Shown: piece after piece, positions 17,781 through 27,462 of the stretch | Numbering within the stretch: position 1 is the first letter of the stretch | Layout: the number at the start of each line of letters is the position of its first letter | DNA from: Fulvivirga sediminis | GTDB taxonomy: Bacteria; Bacteroidota; Bacteroidia; Cytophagales; Cyclobacteriaceae | Direction of reading: 5' to 3' | Assembly: GCF_016757215.1 (NCBI RefSeq) | Contig: NZ_JAESIY010000001.1 | Coordinates: forward strand, 620,001 to 684,000 | Length of the DNA stretch: 64,000 bases | Made by a program: the position numbers and the translations under genes | Notes under the pieces: model-generated | Databases searched by the model: none | Told to the model about the DNA's origin: nothing | Seen by the model: the letters and a program-made list of their open reading frames with translations, nothing else

Positions 17781-18263
17781 ATGAGAAATTTACTTGTACT
17801 TGTAACGGCCTGTACCTTCTTGCTTTCATGTGGAAAATCATCTAACAGTTCCTCAGAGTCTGGCTCTATCATCAAGGAGGCAGAGAAAGAGCCGATGGTT
17901 TCCAAAGGAGATGCAAAGCTTGATCAATACATTTATGCAGGCAAAGAGTTATATGATACTCATTGCAGTAACTGCCATCAGGAAAATGGAGAAGGGCTGG
18001 CCTCTTTATATCCACCCATAAAAAATTCTGATTATCTGGATGGCAGAATGAAAGAAGTCCCTTGTATTATAAAGAATGGGATTTATGGCGAAATTACTGT
18101 CAATGGAAAGGTGTTTGATCAGGTAATGCCCGGTAACTTTAGGCTTACAGATCTGGAAATTGCTGAAATTACGACATTTATATATAACTCTTGGGGTAGG
18201 TCTGAAGGCATACTAAATGTTAAAGAAGTAAATAAAATTATGAAGGAGTGTAAGAAAGAATAG
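17781..18263 (+). CDS. Cytochrome c lipoprotein
   Basis: 160 residues. A lipobox (LLSCG, Cys about 17) is followed by a short Ser-rich linker and a class I cytochrome c domain with one haem site CSNCH (about 55-59) and a likely axial Met in QVMPGNF. It starts 1 nt after the SCO stop, so it belongs to the hemJ-sco operon. Probably a membrane-tethered electron carrier to an oxidase; the partner is not in the window. Confidence 0.9.
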   Translation: MRNLLVLVTACTFLLSCGKSSNSSSESGSIIKEAEKEPMVSKGDAKLDQYIYAGKELYDTHCSNCHQENGEGLASLYPPIKNSDYLDGRMKEVPCIIKNGIYGEITVNGKVFDQVMPGNFRLTDLEIAEITTFIYNSWGRSEGILNVKEVNKIMKECKKE

Positions 18264-18284
18264 GTTTCTGCAATCTCTTAAAGG

Positions 18285-18340
18285 AAAAGGCCTGAATTTA
18301 AAATGGATCAGTTTGATGCCAAATAAATTCAGGCCTTTTA
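18285..18340 (+). terminator. Bidirectional terminator
   Basis: AAAAGGCCTGAATTTA pairs with TAAATTCAGGCCTTTT across a 23-nt loop. It lies between the convergent cytochrome c and GH97 genes. Confidence 0.75.
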
Positions 18341-18362
18341 TGTTTGAGCTACTTTTAACTCT

Positions 18363-20495
18363 TTATAACGGTAAAATACTTATGGCTGCTCCGCCACCCG
18401 GAGCTAGCTTAACTTGGAGCTGAGAAGAATTGTTTACATCTTCACTGCTTATTACATATTCAGTGGGGTTATCATCCCAATGGGCATTTTCACCATCAGC
18501 ATAAATAGTAGCTTTGTAGGTTTTGCCTGCATCCAGAAAATCAAGATTAATGGTTAGCGCTCTGGCTTCTTCATTGGTTATGGATCCTATAAACCATTTA
18601 TCAGTGCCTTTCTCTTTTCGGGCGATAGTAACATATTCTCCTACTTCTCCATTGAGTACTTTCGTTTCATCCCAATCTACTCCTACATCTCTGATAAATT
18701 GCATGGCATCATCATGAGCTTCATAATATTCGGGAAGGTCAGCAGCCATTTGTACCGGGCTATAAATTACTACGTACAAGGCCAGTTGCTGAGCTAGCGT
18801 AGTGTTTACCTGATTGTCTTTTTTCCACGGGTCTAGCTTGATGTTGAAAATACCAGGGGTATAATCAATAGGGCCGCCCAGCATTCTGGTGAAAGCAATG
18901 GTTGGCAGGTGGTTAGGGGGATTTCCTCCGTCATTAGCCCAGGCATTAAATTCCTGACCTCTAAGCCCTTCTCTGGAGATAAAGTTAGGATAGGTTCTTC
19001 TTAACCCTGTTGCTTTAATCGGTTCATGAGCGTTGATTGCTATATGGTACTTCGCTGCCGTCTCAAGTGCTTTTTGATAATGGTTTACCATCCACTGGCC
19101 ATGGTGATATTCTCCCTTAGGTATAATCTTGCCTACATAACCTGTTTTTACTGCATGTATGTCTAGGTTTTTCATTAGTTTATAGGCGGCTTCCATCTGC
19201 TGCTCATAAGTACGTGGCGCTGCAGAGGTTTCATGGTGCATGATCAGTTCTACACCTTTCTCTTTTCCGTAGCGCACTACTTCTTCTAAATCATAATCAG
19301 GATAAGAGGTAACAAAATCAAAAACACCTTCTCTGTCTTCAAAGCCAATCCAGTGCTCCCATCCGGTGTTCCACCCCTCTACCAGAATGCCATGGATATT
19401 ATTTTTAGCGGCAAAGTCTATGTAGTATTTTGCGTTTTCGGTGGTGGCGCCATGCTTACCATGAGGCTTGGCCTTATCGGTAAAAGATCCCATATCTTGC
19501 TGTGCACTCATATCCCATGTAGATTTGTTCAGGTGCATCTCCCACCATATGCCCACATACTTCGTAGGCTTAAACCATGATACATCTCCCAGCTTATTAG
19601 GCTCGTTCAGGTTAACGATAAGCTTAGATTCAATAAGGTCACCCGCTTTGTCGGCTATTTGTATAGTACGCCATGGAGTACTAAAAGGAGTTTGTTGTTT
19701 TACTTTATATTCTGTGTTTTCAGAACCTACGAGGTTGCTTTTCATTTTAAAAGTAGCAGGATCTACTTGTAAGGTCATGTCAGAGTAGTTGATCAGACTG
19801 GCCTCATGAAAGCTTAGGTATAAGCCTTCAGCTGTTTTCATGGTCACAGGAGTGTTCACTGCATTCACAGGAATGTAGGTCTGAGCCAGGTTAGGATGAT
19901 CCCTTTTGGTGGTGGCATCAATTTCTGAAAACTTAGATTTATTGTATAAGTGCTCGTAGATGTCCCAATCGCCAGGTTGCCACCATACGGTGTGATCACC
20001 TGTGAGTTGGAAATCAGTGTTCTCATTGGCAATAAGCACTTCATTCATGTTTTCCTGCTTAGGAAAGGCGTATCGGAAACCAACACCGTCATCATACACT
20101 TTAAAAATCATAGAAAATTTCCTTTGCAATTCTGATGTTTCCTGCAATTCTACAGTGAGTGAATTATACTGATTGACTACTTCCTTCTGTTCTCCCCAGG
20201 GCATTGACCAGGTTTCGTTTTTCGTATCGGTAGTAGTGTTTAATACTTTAAGGCTTCCTTTGATAGAGGGCATATTGGTGAAGTCAAAGCTTACCCAAGA
20301 CGAGTCTATCACCGACTGGTTTTTGTACATTACTTTGTAGCCTGCCTCCCCTTCTTTATTTAAGAAAAAGGATACAGAATTATCTCCTGAGGGAGATTGA
20401 ACAATAAGTGGAGCTTCTGATTCTACAGCCATTTGACATGATAAATTTATAGTCAAAAATACCAGTAGTAAAGCATGAGGTATATATTTTAACAT
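18363..20495 (-). CDS. Glycoside hydrolase family 97 (alpha-glucosidase-like) lipoprotein
   Basis: 710 residues from the ATG at 20493-20495, chosen over the ATG 12 nt upstream because it begins a clean lipoprotein signal ending LSCQ. Domains: N-terminal beta-sandwich, central (beta/alpha)8 barrel with GILVEGWNTGWE, LIMHHETSAAPRTYEQQ and SREGLRGQEFNAW, and a C-terminal beta domain. Family knowledge: GH97 contains inverting alpha-glucosidases with catalytic Glu and retaining alpha-galactosidases with an Asp nucleophile; HHETS favours the inverting group. No SusCD pair is nearby. Confidence 0.9.
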   Translation of the reverse strand: MLKYIPHALLLVFLTINLSCQMAVESEAPLIVQSPSGDNSVSFFLNKEGEAGYKVMYKNQSVIDSSWVSFDFTNMPSIKGSLKVLNTTTDTKNETWSMPWGEQKEVVNQYNSLTVELQETSELQRKFSMIFKVYDDGVGFRYAFPKQENMNEVLIANENTDFQLTGDHTVWWQPGDWDIYEHLYNKSKFSEIDATTKRDHPNLAQTYIPVNAVNTPVTMKTAEGLYLSFHEASLINYSDMTLQVDPATFKMKSNLVGSENTEYKVKQQTPFSTPWRTIQIADKAGDLIESKLIVNLNEPNKLGDVSWFKPTKYVGIWWEMHLNKSTWDMSAQQDMGSFTDKAKPHGKHGATTENAKYYIDFAAKNNIHGILVEGWNTGWEHWIGFEDREGVFDFVTSYPDYDLEEVVRYGKEKGVELIMHHETSAAPRTYEQQMEAAYKLMKNLDIHAVKTGYVGKIIPKGEYHHGQWMVNHYQKALETAAKYHIAINAHEPIKATGLRRTYPNFISREGLRGQEFNAWANDGGNPPNHLPTIAFTRMLGGPIDYTPGIFNIKLDPWKKDNQVNTTLAQQLALYVVIYSPVQMAADLPEYYEAHDDAMQFIRDVGVDWDETKVLNGEVGEYVTIARKEKGTDKWFIGSITNEEARALTINLDFLDAGKTYKATIYADGENAHWDDNPTEYVISSEDVNNSSQLQVKLAPGGGAAISILPL

Positions 20496-20664
20496 TGAAC
20501 TGTGCATTTGGTTATTTGCACTAAGGTATTGAATATATAACTCTTTTTTGAGACAGCTCTTTTCAAATTTGCGTTCAAAAAACCTGATAAAAGCCTTTTT
20601 ACATCAGATTGTTGAATTTCGGAGAGCGCAAACGGTTGCGAAGAAGAGCTGATTTTTTTATAAG

Positions 20665-21488
20665 TTATAAAACTTCTTTTTTGAAAATTTTCAGTTGTCC
20701 TACTATTATAATACTTACAATTACCAATAAACTCCAAGAGGTGATTTTATGCCACTCTACTATTTGCCAGCCATTATGCTGGTAAGCATACCTCCATGCG
20801 CCAAAGAAGGTGGCAATATTTTCTGCCAGCCAGATGAAAAAACCGATGAGAATGAAGGATAGAATAGCTGATATTTTATGAGTTTTACCGTCAAGAGTAA
20901 AGCTAAATTTGGTTCTCCAAAATATAATGATGAGTGCCGCTATAATGTATAATCTAAGGTCTGGTAAGTAGGCATTGGTGATGAAATTAAGATAGATGGC
21001 AGCACCTATAACAATAGCTAATATTTTTTTAGGCCAATGTAGAGCGGTGAGTTGGAGATTTCTCCAGGCCTGACAGATGTAGCTACCAACACTAGCATAC
21101 ATAAATCCAGAATATAACGGTACACCTAAAAACTTAGAGTACGCTGAATCTGGGTATGACCATGAGCCATGATGAACCTTGTGAAGTTCCATGACTAATC
21201 CAAGTATATGAAACATAGAGATGACATATACCTCATCTTTAGTTTCCAGGCCTGTTTTATACATAATAACCTGAGCCAATATACAAATAATTAGGAGCAG
21301 TTCATATCTTGGGATATACCCAGTAGCTACCGAAGAAAAGGCCAGTGAAACAAATATTATTACAGGAAATATGCATGAAATGGCTTGTAACCAACCAAAC
21401 AGCAACAGTTTCTTTAAAAAAATAATGAATGAACTGTCTGTGCTATTGCCAGAAAGTCTAATAGCTATTTGTTGATGTATTCGTTTCA
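20665..21488 (-). CDS. DUF817 integral membrane protein
   Basis: 274 residues starting at a TTG, with about eight transmembrane helices. Conserved-looking motifs include GLVMELHKVHHGSWSYPD, PLYSGFMYASVGSYICQAWR and WLAENIATFFGAWRYA, which match what I recall of DUF817. The function is unknown. His and Trp residues near the membrane hint at metal or cofactor binding (inference). A 64-residue membrane protein ends about 39 nt upstream on the same strand. Confidence 0.78.
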
Positions 21489-21527
21489 ATTATCCATTGA
21501 GGTCAATTGTCAGATGATTTCAGATGG

Positions 21528-21722
21528 TTAGCGAGTCATACGACCAGCTACTCTGAATGGAAACATCAAAATGGCTTCTACTATCTTAAATACTCCACCA
21601 ATGGCAAAGCCCAAAAGCTGAAAGGGTAGTAAAATAAGCCATACAAAGAAAGCCAATATGGCTAAAGGCCAGCAAAGAGCCAGTAGTATGAACCAGAGTA
21701 ATATGGAAATTAAGAATCTCAT
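21528..21722 (-). CDS. Small hydrophobic membrane protein
   Basis: 64 residues, almost entirely hydrophobic, with two transmembrane helices separated by a short Leu/Phe-rich turn and a basic C-terminus (RVAGRMTR). No family recognised. Clear ATG start; an ATGGTT/AACCAT hairpin lies immediately upstream (about 21723-21740). Probably co-transcribed with the DUF817 gene. Confidence 0.65.
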   Translation of the reverse strand: MRFLISILLWFILLALCWPLAILAFFVWLILLPFQLLGFAIGGVFKIVEAILMFPFRVAGRMTR

Positions 21723-21874
21723 AATGGTTTTTACGAACCATAATAAAAAAGGTTTTAATATTGTTTTATTGAGTTTTCTGGATGGTTAGGGGATGTTAAA
21801 AAAGTGAAATTTTAGTTGAATATTACATGAAATAATCCGAAATTGGGTGGCTTGTTTAACTATCTAAACGACGC

Positions 21875-22180
21875 ATGCTATCTACCAAAAGTCATTTTCT
21901 TGCTGAATCTTTACACAAAGTTCTAGACCGAGAAGGGTCTATTCTTGATATACTCGAAGTATATGGTGCTGTGAAAACAAAAAAGAAGCTAGCAAAAGTG
22001 TATAAGTATATGCTTGATGAATATGACTACTTGCCTAATGAAATTATTGGGGAGCGTTATTCATTGAATGAGCTTTGTGCCGTGGCAGCTACGGAAAAAT
22101 ACATTAGAGAACCAAACGAAAGAAATAAAGAAGAAAGGGATAAGTTCTATAAATTGATCGCTTACCCCCTTCCTGTTTAG
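21875..22180 (+). CDS. Conserved-looking hypothetical protein
   Basis: 101 residues, soluble, mostly alpha-helical by composition, with a Lys/Tyr-rich middle (KTKKKLAKVYKYMLDEYDYLP) and no signal peptide. No family recognised. It converges on the CstB-like gene with only 4 nt between the stop codons and no terminator hairpin. Length, ATG start and codon use look like a real gene. Confidence 0.65.
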   Translation: MLSTKSHFLAESLHKVLDREGSILDILEVYGAVKTKKKLAKVYKYMLDEYDYLPNEIIGERYSLNELCAVAATEKYIREPNERNKEERDKFYKLIAYPLPV

Positions 22181-22184
22181 TCTT

Positions 22185-23546
22185 TTAAGCTTTTTCAGGT
22201 ACTAACACCGGAAGCCCGGCTTCCTCCATGGCCTTGAAACCACCATATACGTTAATAGGATGTCTAAAGCCATTTTTCTTCATGAGAGAAGCGGCTATCA
22301 TACTTCTATAGCCCCCTGCGCAGTGTACAAAATAAGTTTTGTCTTTATCTAATGCTTGCAGGTTAGTAGGCATCTCTGATAAAGTTAATAATTGCGCTCC
22401 TTCTATGTGCCCATTATTAAATTCGCCTACCTTTCTTACATCTAATATTTCAGAAGATAGCTTCACTTTTTCAGGCATTATACTTTCTATATTATCTAGG
22501 CTTTCAGGCCAGTTTTTTATTCCTCCAGCCAGGTAGCCTTTTACATTTTCATATCCTACACGGGCCAGGCGTATTACGGCTTCCTCTTCCATCCCTTCTT
22601 CAGTTACTAAAACCAGTGGTTGATTGATATGGAACAAAGAGCCAACCCATACGGCATATTGGCCATTCAGGCCAATGTTAATAGCTCCGGCTATAAAGCC
22701 TTTTTCGAAATCATCAGGCTTACGGGTGTCTAGTATAATGGCTCCATTTTCAGTTTCATTCAAAAAATCATCTACAGATAAAGCTTTGTTGTTTCTTTCT
22801 ATAATCTCATCAATAGATAAATAACCTTCTTTGTTGATTCTTGCGTCTTCAAAGAAATATTGAGGAGGAGGTAAGATGCCATCGGTTAATTTTGAGATAA
22901 AATCTTCTTTGGTCATCTCTTGCAGTGCGTAGTTGTTCTTTTTCTGGTCACCAATGGTAGAAAAGGTTTCTTTGCCGATATTTTTGCCGCAGGCAGATCC
23001 TGGACCATGTGCAGGGTATACAATCACGTCGTCGGCCAATGGCTTTATTTTTTTATTCAGAGAGTCATACATCATAGCGGCCAGCTCTTCTTTGGTCATA
23101 ACACCATCTAGCAAATCAGGTCTGCCCACATCACCTACGAAAAGCGTGTCTCCAGTGAATACTGCATGATTTTCAAGACTTTCATCCTTCAATAAAAAAC
23201 AAGACGATTCAGGAGTATGTCCAGGGGTGTGGAGTACTTCAATGGTGAGTTTACCAATGGTAAATACCTCTCCATCCTTAGCAGTGTATACATCATAAGC
23301 AGGCTGGGCTTTTGGGCCATAAATGATAGTTGCTCCGGTTTTTTTTGCTAAATCTATATGTCCGGAAACAAAATCAGCATGAAAATGTGTTTCAAACACA
23401 TATTTGATTTTCGCACCTCGCTGATTCGCCATATCCAGGTAGGTTTGAATTTCTCGGAGAGGATCTATAATGGCCGCTTCTCCCTCAGATTCAATGTAAT
23501 ATGCAGCCTCAGCGAGACAAGAAGTATACAATTGCTCTATATACAT
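22185..23546 (-). CDS. CstB-like persulfide dioxygenase / pseudo-rhodanese / rhodanese fusion
   Basis: 453 residues. Residues 1-240 are a metallo-beta-lactamase domain of the persulfide dioxygenase group (THFHADFVSGH near 53-63, TPGHTPESS, FTGDTLFVGDVGRPDL). About 255-345 is a rhodanese fold lacking the catalytic Cys (VTEEG in the loop). About 360-453 is an active rhodanese with Cys409 in CAGGYRS. This three-part order and length match CstB, which converts persulfides to thiosulfate and sulfite. No CstR or Sqr gene is adjacent, so the regulator is elsewhere. Cytosolic. Confidence 0.88.
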   Translation of the reverse strand: MYIEQLYTSCLAEAAYYIESEGEAAIIDPLREIQTYLDMANQRGAKIKYVFETHFHADFVSGHIDLAKKTGATIIYGPKAQPAYDVYTAKDGEVFTIGKLTIEVLHTPGHTPESSCFLLKDESLENHAVFTGDTLFVGDVGRPDLLDGVMTKEELAAMMYDSLNKKIKPLADDVIVYPAHGPGSACGKNIGKETFSTIGDQKKNNYALQEMTKEDFISKLTDGILPPPQYFFEDARINKEGYLSIDEIIERNNKALSVDDFLNETENGAIILDTRKPDDFEKGFIAGAINIGLNGQYAVWVGSLFHINQPLVLVTEEGMEEEAVIRLARVGYENVKGYLAGGIKNWPESLDNIESIMPEKVKLSSEILDVRKVGEFNNGHIEGAQLLTLSEMPTNLQALDKDKTYFVHCAGGYRSMIAASLMKKNGFRHPINVYGGFKAMEEAGLPVLVPEKA

Positions 23547-23640
23547 GGTTCTAATTTTTTATATTGCAGTTGCAAAATATTATGTACGGGTATATCCCAA
23601 ATTATTTAGAACAAATATCGCAAAAAATAGCTATTTTGTC

Positions 23641-25791
23641 ATGACCACGACATTGAGGATGAAACACTTATTCTTACTTTTTAATCTCATTATTTTATCA
23701 TCTTCCTTTGGCGTTTTTGCCAATGCCGGAGATCCTTATAAGCTTTTTGAGGATCAAGGCAAACAAGGTCTTAAAAACACAGAGGGTAATGTTGTAATAC
23801 CAGCTAAGTATGAATCTATTGGCTGGAGTAAAGGTGGTTTAGAGGTGGTTAATAACACTGTTGGCTATAAAACAGCAGAAGGATGGGGCCTAATCAGCCT
23901 TAGTAATGAAATAATTACGAAGCCTGAGTATATGCAAATTTACCCTTCAGGCAGGAGATTGATTATAGCTGCTAAGAAAGGGAAGGTTTCACAAAGGGAG
24001 TTTTTAGGGGCCATTTCTACTGATGGAAAAGTAGCGCTACCATTTAAATATGCTTCTATCACTATATCTGACCTGAGAGCCATAGTTTCTAATAAAAGTG
24101 GAAGGGAATACCGTTATGGAGTGGTTGATCTGGGCGGAAAGGAAATATTACCAATGAATTATAAGGAAATTATTCCTTTGGGGAACTTACGGTATGCCGT
24201 TAAAAATCAGAATAATAAAACCGCTATCTATAATGACAATGGTAAGCAGATTGTTGATTTTTCTTTAGACAGCATAAGTCCTTTTAAAGCGGGTTATGCC
24301 GTGGTTTTTGAAAACCACGAAAGAGGACTTGTAAATACCAATGGAGTAATGGTTAGCCCTGTTGGAAGTAAAGATTTTGACCTCAGCGGAGAGGTGCCCA
24401 AGAAGTTGGATTTTAATACATGGTTCATTCTTGATCAAGATCAGACAGAAATAGATACTTTAGCCTTTGATGATGTAGAGCCCGTAAGCGAAGATTATCT
24501 GCAGGTGTATTGTAATGAAAAAACCTGGCTTATAGATAGTGTAGGTAATGCACTTACTCCCAAAAATATTGATGAGTTGGTTTACACACCAGATGGCTTA
24601 ATGGCTTTTCGTAAAAAACAAAAGTGGGGAGTGATGACTCAAGACTCTAAAGAGGTGCTTTCCGCCCGTTTTGACTCTGTTTATTTGAGTAATGATATGA
24701 TTTATTGCAGAGAGAAAGTAGGAGGGGTGAAAAAATGGTCATTGTATGATGTGCATGGAGTTAAAAAGTCTACACAGTTATATGACAACATTGGGCCGGA
24801 AACCAGTTATATCTATCCTGTGAAAAAAGGTAAATATTGGGGTTTCATCAATAGAGCAGGTGATGAGGTGATTCACTGTGTGTATGACGAGGTAACTCCC
24901 GTAATTGATGGCTACCTGATGGTGAAATTTCATGGAGAATATGGAGTGATAGATAAAGTAGGCCGTTGGATTGTTTTTCCGCAGCCTAAGTTTATTAAGG
25001 TTATAAATGATGACTACTATCTGGAGCTGGATAGAAACCTTACTAATTTGAAGAGTTTTGAAGACGGAACTGTTTATTTTACTCAAAACAAGGTGGAGGT
25101 TTTTGAAAACTATCTACTAGAATACCTCAATGATGGATCAGTATGGAAAGTAGATTTTGAAGGACGAATTTTAAACAAACCTTCTGCCAACGAAAAGTAT
25201 CAGGAAGTGAGAAAGCCTACAGAAGGCTTTTATCCTGTAAAGATAAATGGGCAATATGGTTTTATAGATAATCAGAATAGATTACGAATAGCTAACCGAT
25301 ATGATGATGTAGGCAATTTTAGCGAAGAGCTGGCGGCTATTAAGCTACTTGGGCGTTGGGGTTTTATTGATAAACGAGAGCGAATAGTGGTGCAGCCTCT
25401 TTATAATTGGGTAAGTGGATTTGAAGATGGTTTAAGTATTGCGTCTACAAACTCCGGCATGGGACTCATTAATGCTCAGGGAACCAAAGTGTCTGCTTTT
25501 GACTATGATTCTGTTTATCATGAAAGCAATGGGCGATATGTTATCATAAAGAATGGTAAAAAAGGCCTTATTAATAAGGCGGGCAGGCTCATCGTAAATC
25601 CTAAATATGACGAGCTGGTTGACTTGGGTAATGGAAGGGTTATTGTGAAAAAGTTCAAGAAATATGGTGTTATTAACTTACATGGTGTAGATGTGATTCC
25701 TCTTATCTATGATAAACTATATTTTGATAAGGCTCATTCACATTACCTGGCCATGAAAAAAACTGAATGGAAAGAAGTAGAGCTTCCATAA
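23641..25791 (+). CDS. Secreted WG-repeat protein
   Basis: About 716 residues from the ATG at 23641, chosen because it precedes a good signal peptide (MKHLFLLFNLIILSSSFGVFA). A longer frame to 23545 would place about 32 unrelated residues before the signal and overlap the divergent gene. The mature chain is made of roughly 12-14 WG/KWG repeats (forms such as WGFINRAGDEVI, YGFIDNQNRLRI and WGFIDKRERIVV), each about 45-50 residues and predicted beta-rich. WG repeats are common in Bacteroidota; their ligands are unknown. It may be co-transcribed with nfeD 33 nt downstream. Confidence 0.85.
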   Translation: MTTTLRMKHLFLLFNLIILSSSFGVFANAGDPYKLFEDQGKQGLKNTEGNVVIPAKYESIGWSKGGLEVVNNTVGYKTAEGWGLISLSNEIITKPEYMQIYPSGRRLIIAAKKGKVSQREFLGAISTDGKVALPFKYASITISDLRAIVSNKSGREYRYGVVDLGGKEILPMNYKEIIPLGNLRYAVKNQNNKTAIYNDNGKQIVDFSLDSISPFKAGYAVVFENHERGLVNTNGVMVSPVGSKDFDLSGEVPKKLDFNTWFILDQDQTEIDTLAFDDVEPVSEDYLQVYCNEKTWLIDSVGNALTPKNIDELVYTPDGLMAFRKKQKWGVMTQDSKEVLSARFDSVYLSNDMIYCREKVGGVKKWSLYDVHGVKKSTQLYDNIGPETSYIYPVKKGKYWGFINRAGDEVIHCVYDEVTPVIDGYLMVKFHGEYGVIDKVGRWIVFPQPKFIKVINDDYYLELDRNLTNLKSFEDGTVYFTQNKVEVFENYLLEYLNDGSVWKVDFEGRILNKPSANEKYQEVRKPTEGFYPVKINGQYGFIDNQNRLRIANRYDDVGNFSEELAAIKLLGRWGFIDKRERIVVQPLYNWVSGFEDGLSIASTNSGMGLINAQGTKVSAFDYDSVYHESNGRYVIIKNGKKGLINKAGRLIVNPKYDELVDLGNGRVIVKKFKKYGVINLHGVDVIPLIYDKLYFDKAHSHYLAMKKTEWKEVELP

Positions 25792-25824
25792 TTTTACTAC
25801 TTTTATCGCACTAAGTGCTCTCTT

Positions 25825-26295
25825 ATGTTAGAATGGATTACTGTTACTTCCCTGATTATAGTAGGGATAGGTTTGATCGTTATTGAAGTCCTCTTTGTGC
25901 CAGGAACTACTTTTGTAGGTCTTCTGGGGTTTATTGCCGCTTTATTCGGAGTTTATTTAGGCTTTGTCTATTTCGGTGTAGATATTGGTATATGGCTCAC
26001 GGCAGGAGGCTCCATTTTGTTAGGGGTGTCGTTATACTTTAGTTTTAAAGGTCGTACCTGGGAAAAATTTTCACTAAAGGATACTATTTCCAGTAAGGTA
26101 AATGAAGGCCTTACCAGTGTTTTAACAGTTGGAGATGAAGGAGTAACGGTCTCCACCCTTAAGCCAATAGGCAAGGCCGAGTTTACAAATGGTCTTTTTG
26201 AAGTAAAATCTTTGGGTAATTACCTAGATACCGGCACCAAAATAAGAATCATAAAAATTAGTACTAATAATATTTTTGTAGAACCAATTATTTAA
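25825..26295 (+). CDS. nfeD: NfeD-like membrane protein
   Basis: 156 residues. Two to three N-terminal transmembrane helices with the [17 protein letters not shown] motif are followed by a C-terminal OB-fold domain of about 60 residues ([22 protein letters not shown]). This is the short NfeD form without the N-terminal ClpP-type protease domain. Short NfeD proteins partner with flotillins; here floA begins 2 nt after the stop. Confidence 0.9.
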   Translation: MLEWITVTSLIIVGIGLIVIEVLFVPGTTFVGLLGFIAALFGVYLGFVYFGVDIGIWLTAGGSILLGVSLYFSFKGRTWEKFSLKDTISSKVNEGLTSVLTVGDEGVTVSTLKPIGKAEFTNGLFEVKSLGNYLDTGTKIRIIKISTNNIFVEPII

Positions 26296-26297
26296 TC

Positions 26298-27302
26298 ATG
26301 GAATTATCAGGTATTGGCATTGTCCTTATTGTTTTCCTGGGGATCGTCATCTTTTTCGTATTTCTTTATTTTATTCCTGTAGGGCTATGGATTACAGCCC
26401 GATTCTCAAATGTTAAAGTAGGCTTGTTCGAGCTTATGTTTATGAGAATTAGAAAGGTGCCTCCCGGGGTGGTGGTTAACTCTCTTATTACGGCTACTAA
26501 AGCAGGCCTTACAGTAACTACTAAAGAGTTGGAGACTCACTATCTGGCTGGTGGGCATGTTCCATCTGTTATTAAAGCACTTATTTCTGCTGATAAAGCC
26601 AATATAAACCTTAGCTTTAAACAAGCTACGGCTATTGATCTGGCAGGTAGAGATGTTTTTGAAGCTGTTCAGATATCAGTAAACCCTAAGGTAATTACTA
26701 CTCCTAAGGTAGCCGCTGTAGCCGCCGACGGTATTCAGCTGATAGCTATTGCTCGTGTTACGGTAAGAGCGAACATTCAACAGCTAGTAGGTGGTGCTGG
26801 GGAAGATACTATTCTTGCTCGTGTGGGTGAAGGTATAGTTACATCTATCGGTTCTGCTGGTACTCATAAAGAAGTGCTAGAAAATCCTGATAAGATCTCT
26901 AAATTGGTATTGCAGCGAGGGCTTGATGCTGGTACGGCCTTTGAAATTCTTTCCATTGATATAGCTGATGTGGATGTTGGTACTAACATTGGTGCCAAGT
27001 TACAAACAGATCAGGCTTCTGCTGACTTGAAGGTGGCTGAAGCTAAAGCTGAAGAAAGAAGAGCTATGGCGGTAGCTCATGAGCAGGAAATGAAAGCTAA
27101 AGCTCAGGAGGCAAGGGCCAAGGTGATTGAAGCTGAGGCAGATGTGCCAAAAGCTATGGCTGAAGCCTTTAGAACTGGGAACCTCGGTATTATGGATTAT
27201 TATAAAATGGATAATATAAAAGCTGATACCGAAATGAGAGAAGCTATTGCTAAACCAGGAGGTGGCTCTAGCGGCTCTAAAGACAAAGGCAATAAATCAT
27301 AA
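26298..27302 (+). CDS. floA: Flotillin-like protein FloA
   Basis: 334 residues. One N-terminal membrane-inserted helix (about 5-30), a PHB/SPFH domain from about 40 with the conserved [20 protein letters not shown] and [16 protein letters not shown], and an Ala/Glu-rich coiled coil (about 240-290). The C-terminal tail contains [13 protein letters not shown] and ends in a Gly/Ser/Lys stretch. Flotillins scaffold functional membrane microdomains. Canonical nfeD-floA order. A second, shorter copy lies at 50144-51043. Confidence 0.95.
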   Translation: MELSGIGIVLIVFLGIVIFFVFLYFIPVGLWITARFSNVKVGLFELMFMRIRKVPPGVVVNSLITATKAGLTVTTKELETHYLAGGHVPSVIKALISADKANINLSFKQATAIDLAGRDVFEAVQISVNPKVITTPKVAAVAADGIQLIAIARVTVRANIQQLVGGAGEDTILARVGEGIVTSIGSAGTHKEVLENPDKISKLVLQRGLDAGTAFEILSIDIADVDVGTNIGAKLQTDQASADLKVAEAKAEERRAMAVAHEQEMKAKAQEARAKVIEAEADVPKAMAEAFRTGNLGIMDYYKMDNIKADTEMREAIAKPGGGSSGSKDKGNKS

Positions 27303-27321
27303 TTGAAAATCTTAAGTTAAT

Positions 27322-27352
27322 AAAGGCTATCGAACTCTCGATAGCCTTTTTA
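27322..27352 (+). terminator. Terminator after floA
   Basis: AAAGGCTATCG pairs with CGATAGCCTTTT around a short loop and is followed by T. Confidence 0.8.
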
Positions 27353-27386
27353 CTTTTTTAAATGGTGTATTAAAATAAATATTTTG

Positions 27387-27398
27387 ACGTTTCAACGT
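27387..27398. promoter_or_regulatory. Small palindrome upstream of the TPR kinase gene
   Basis: ACGTT-TC-AACGT, a near-perfect 12-bp inverted repeat 65 nt before the kinase start. It could be an operator half-site pair; no binding protein can be named. Confidence 0.25.
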
Positions 27399-27462
27399 GA
27401 AATGCTAAAATAATTTTTGTCAAGAATCAATTAAGTATGATTTTTACCGCCATTGTTTAGAA

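Noticed and set aside
20489-20737. 82-codon minus-strand frame between GH97 and DUF817
   Set aside because: Overlaps both flanking genes out of phase and has no family-like pattern.
23545-23640. Longer N-terminus for the WG-repeat protein
   Set aside because: It would overlap the divergent CstB-like start and hide the signal peptide; ATG at 23641 fits better.
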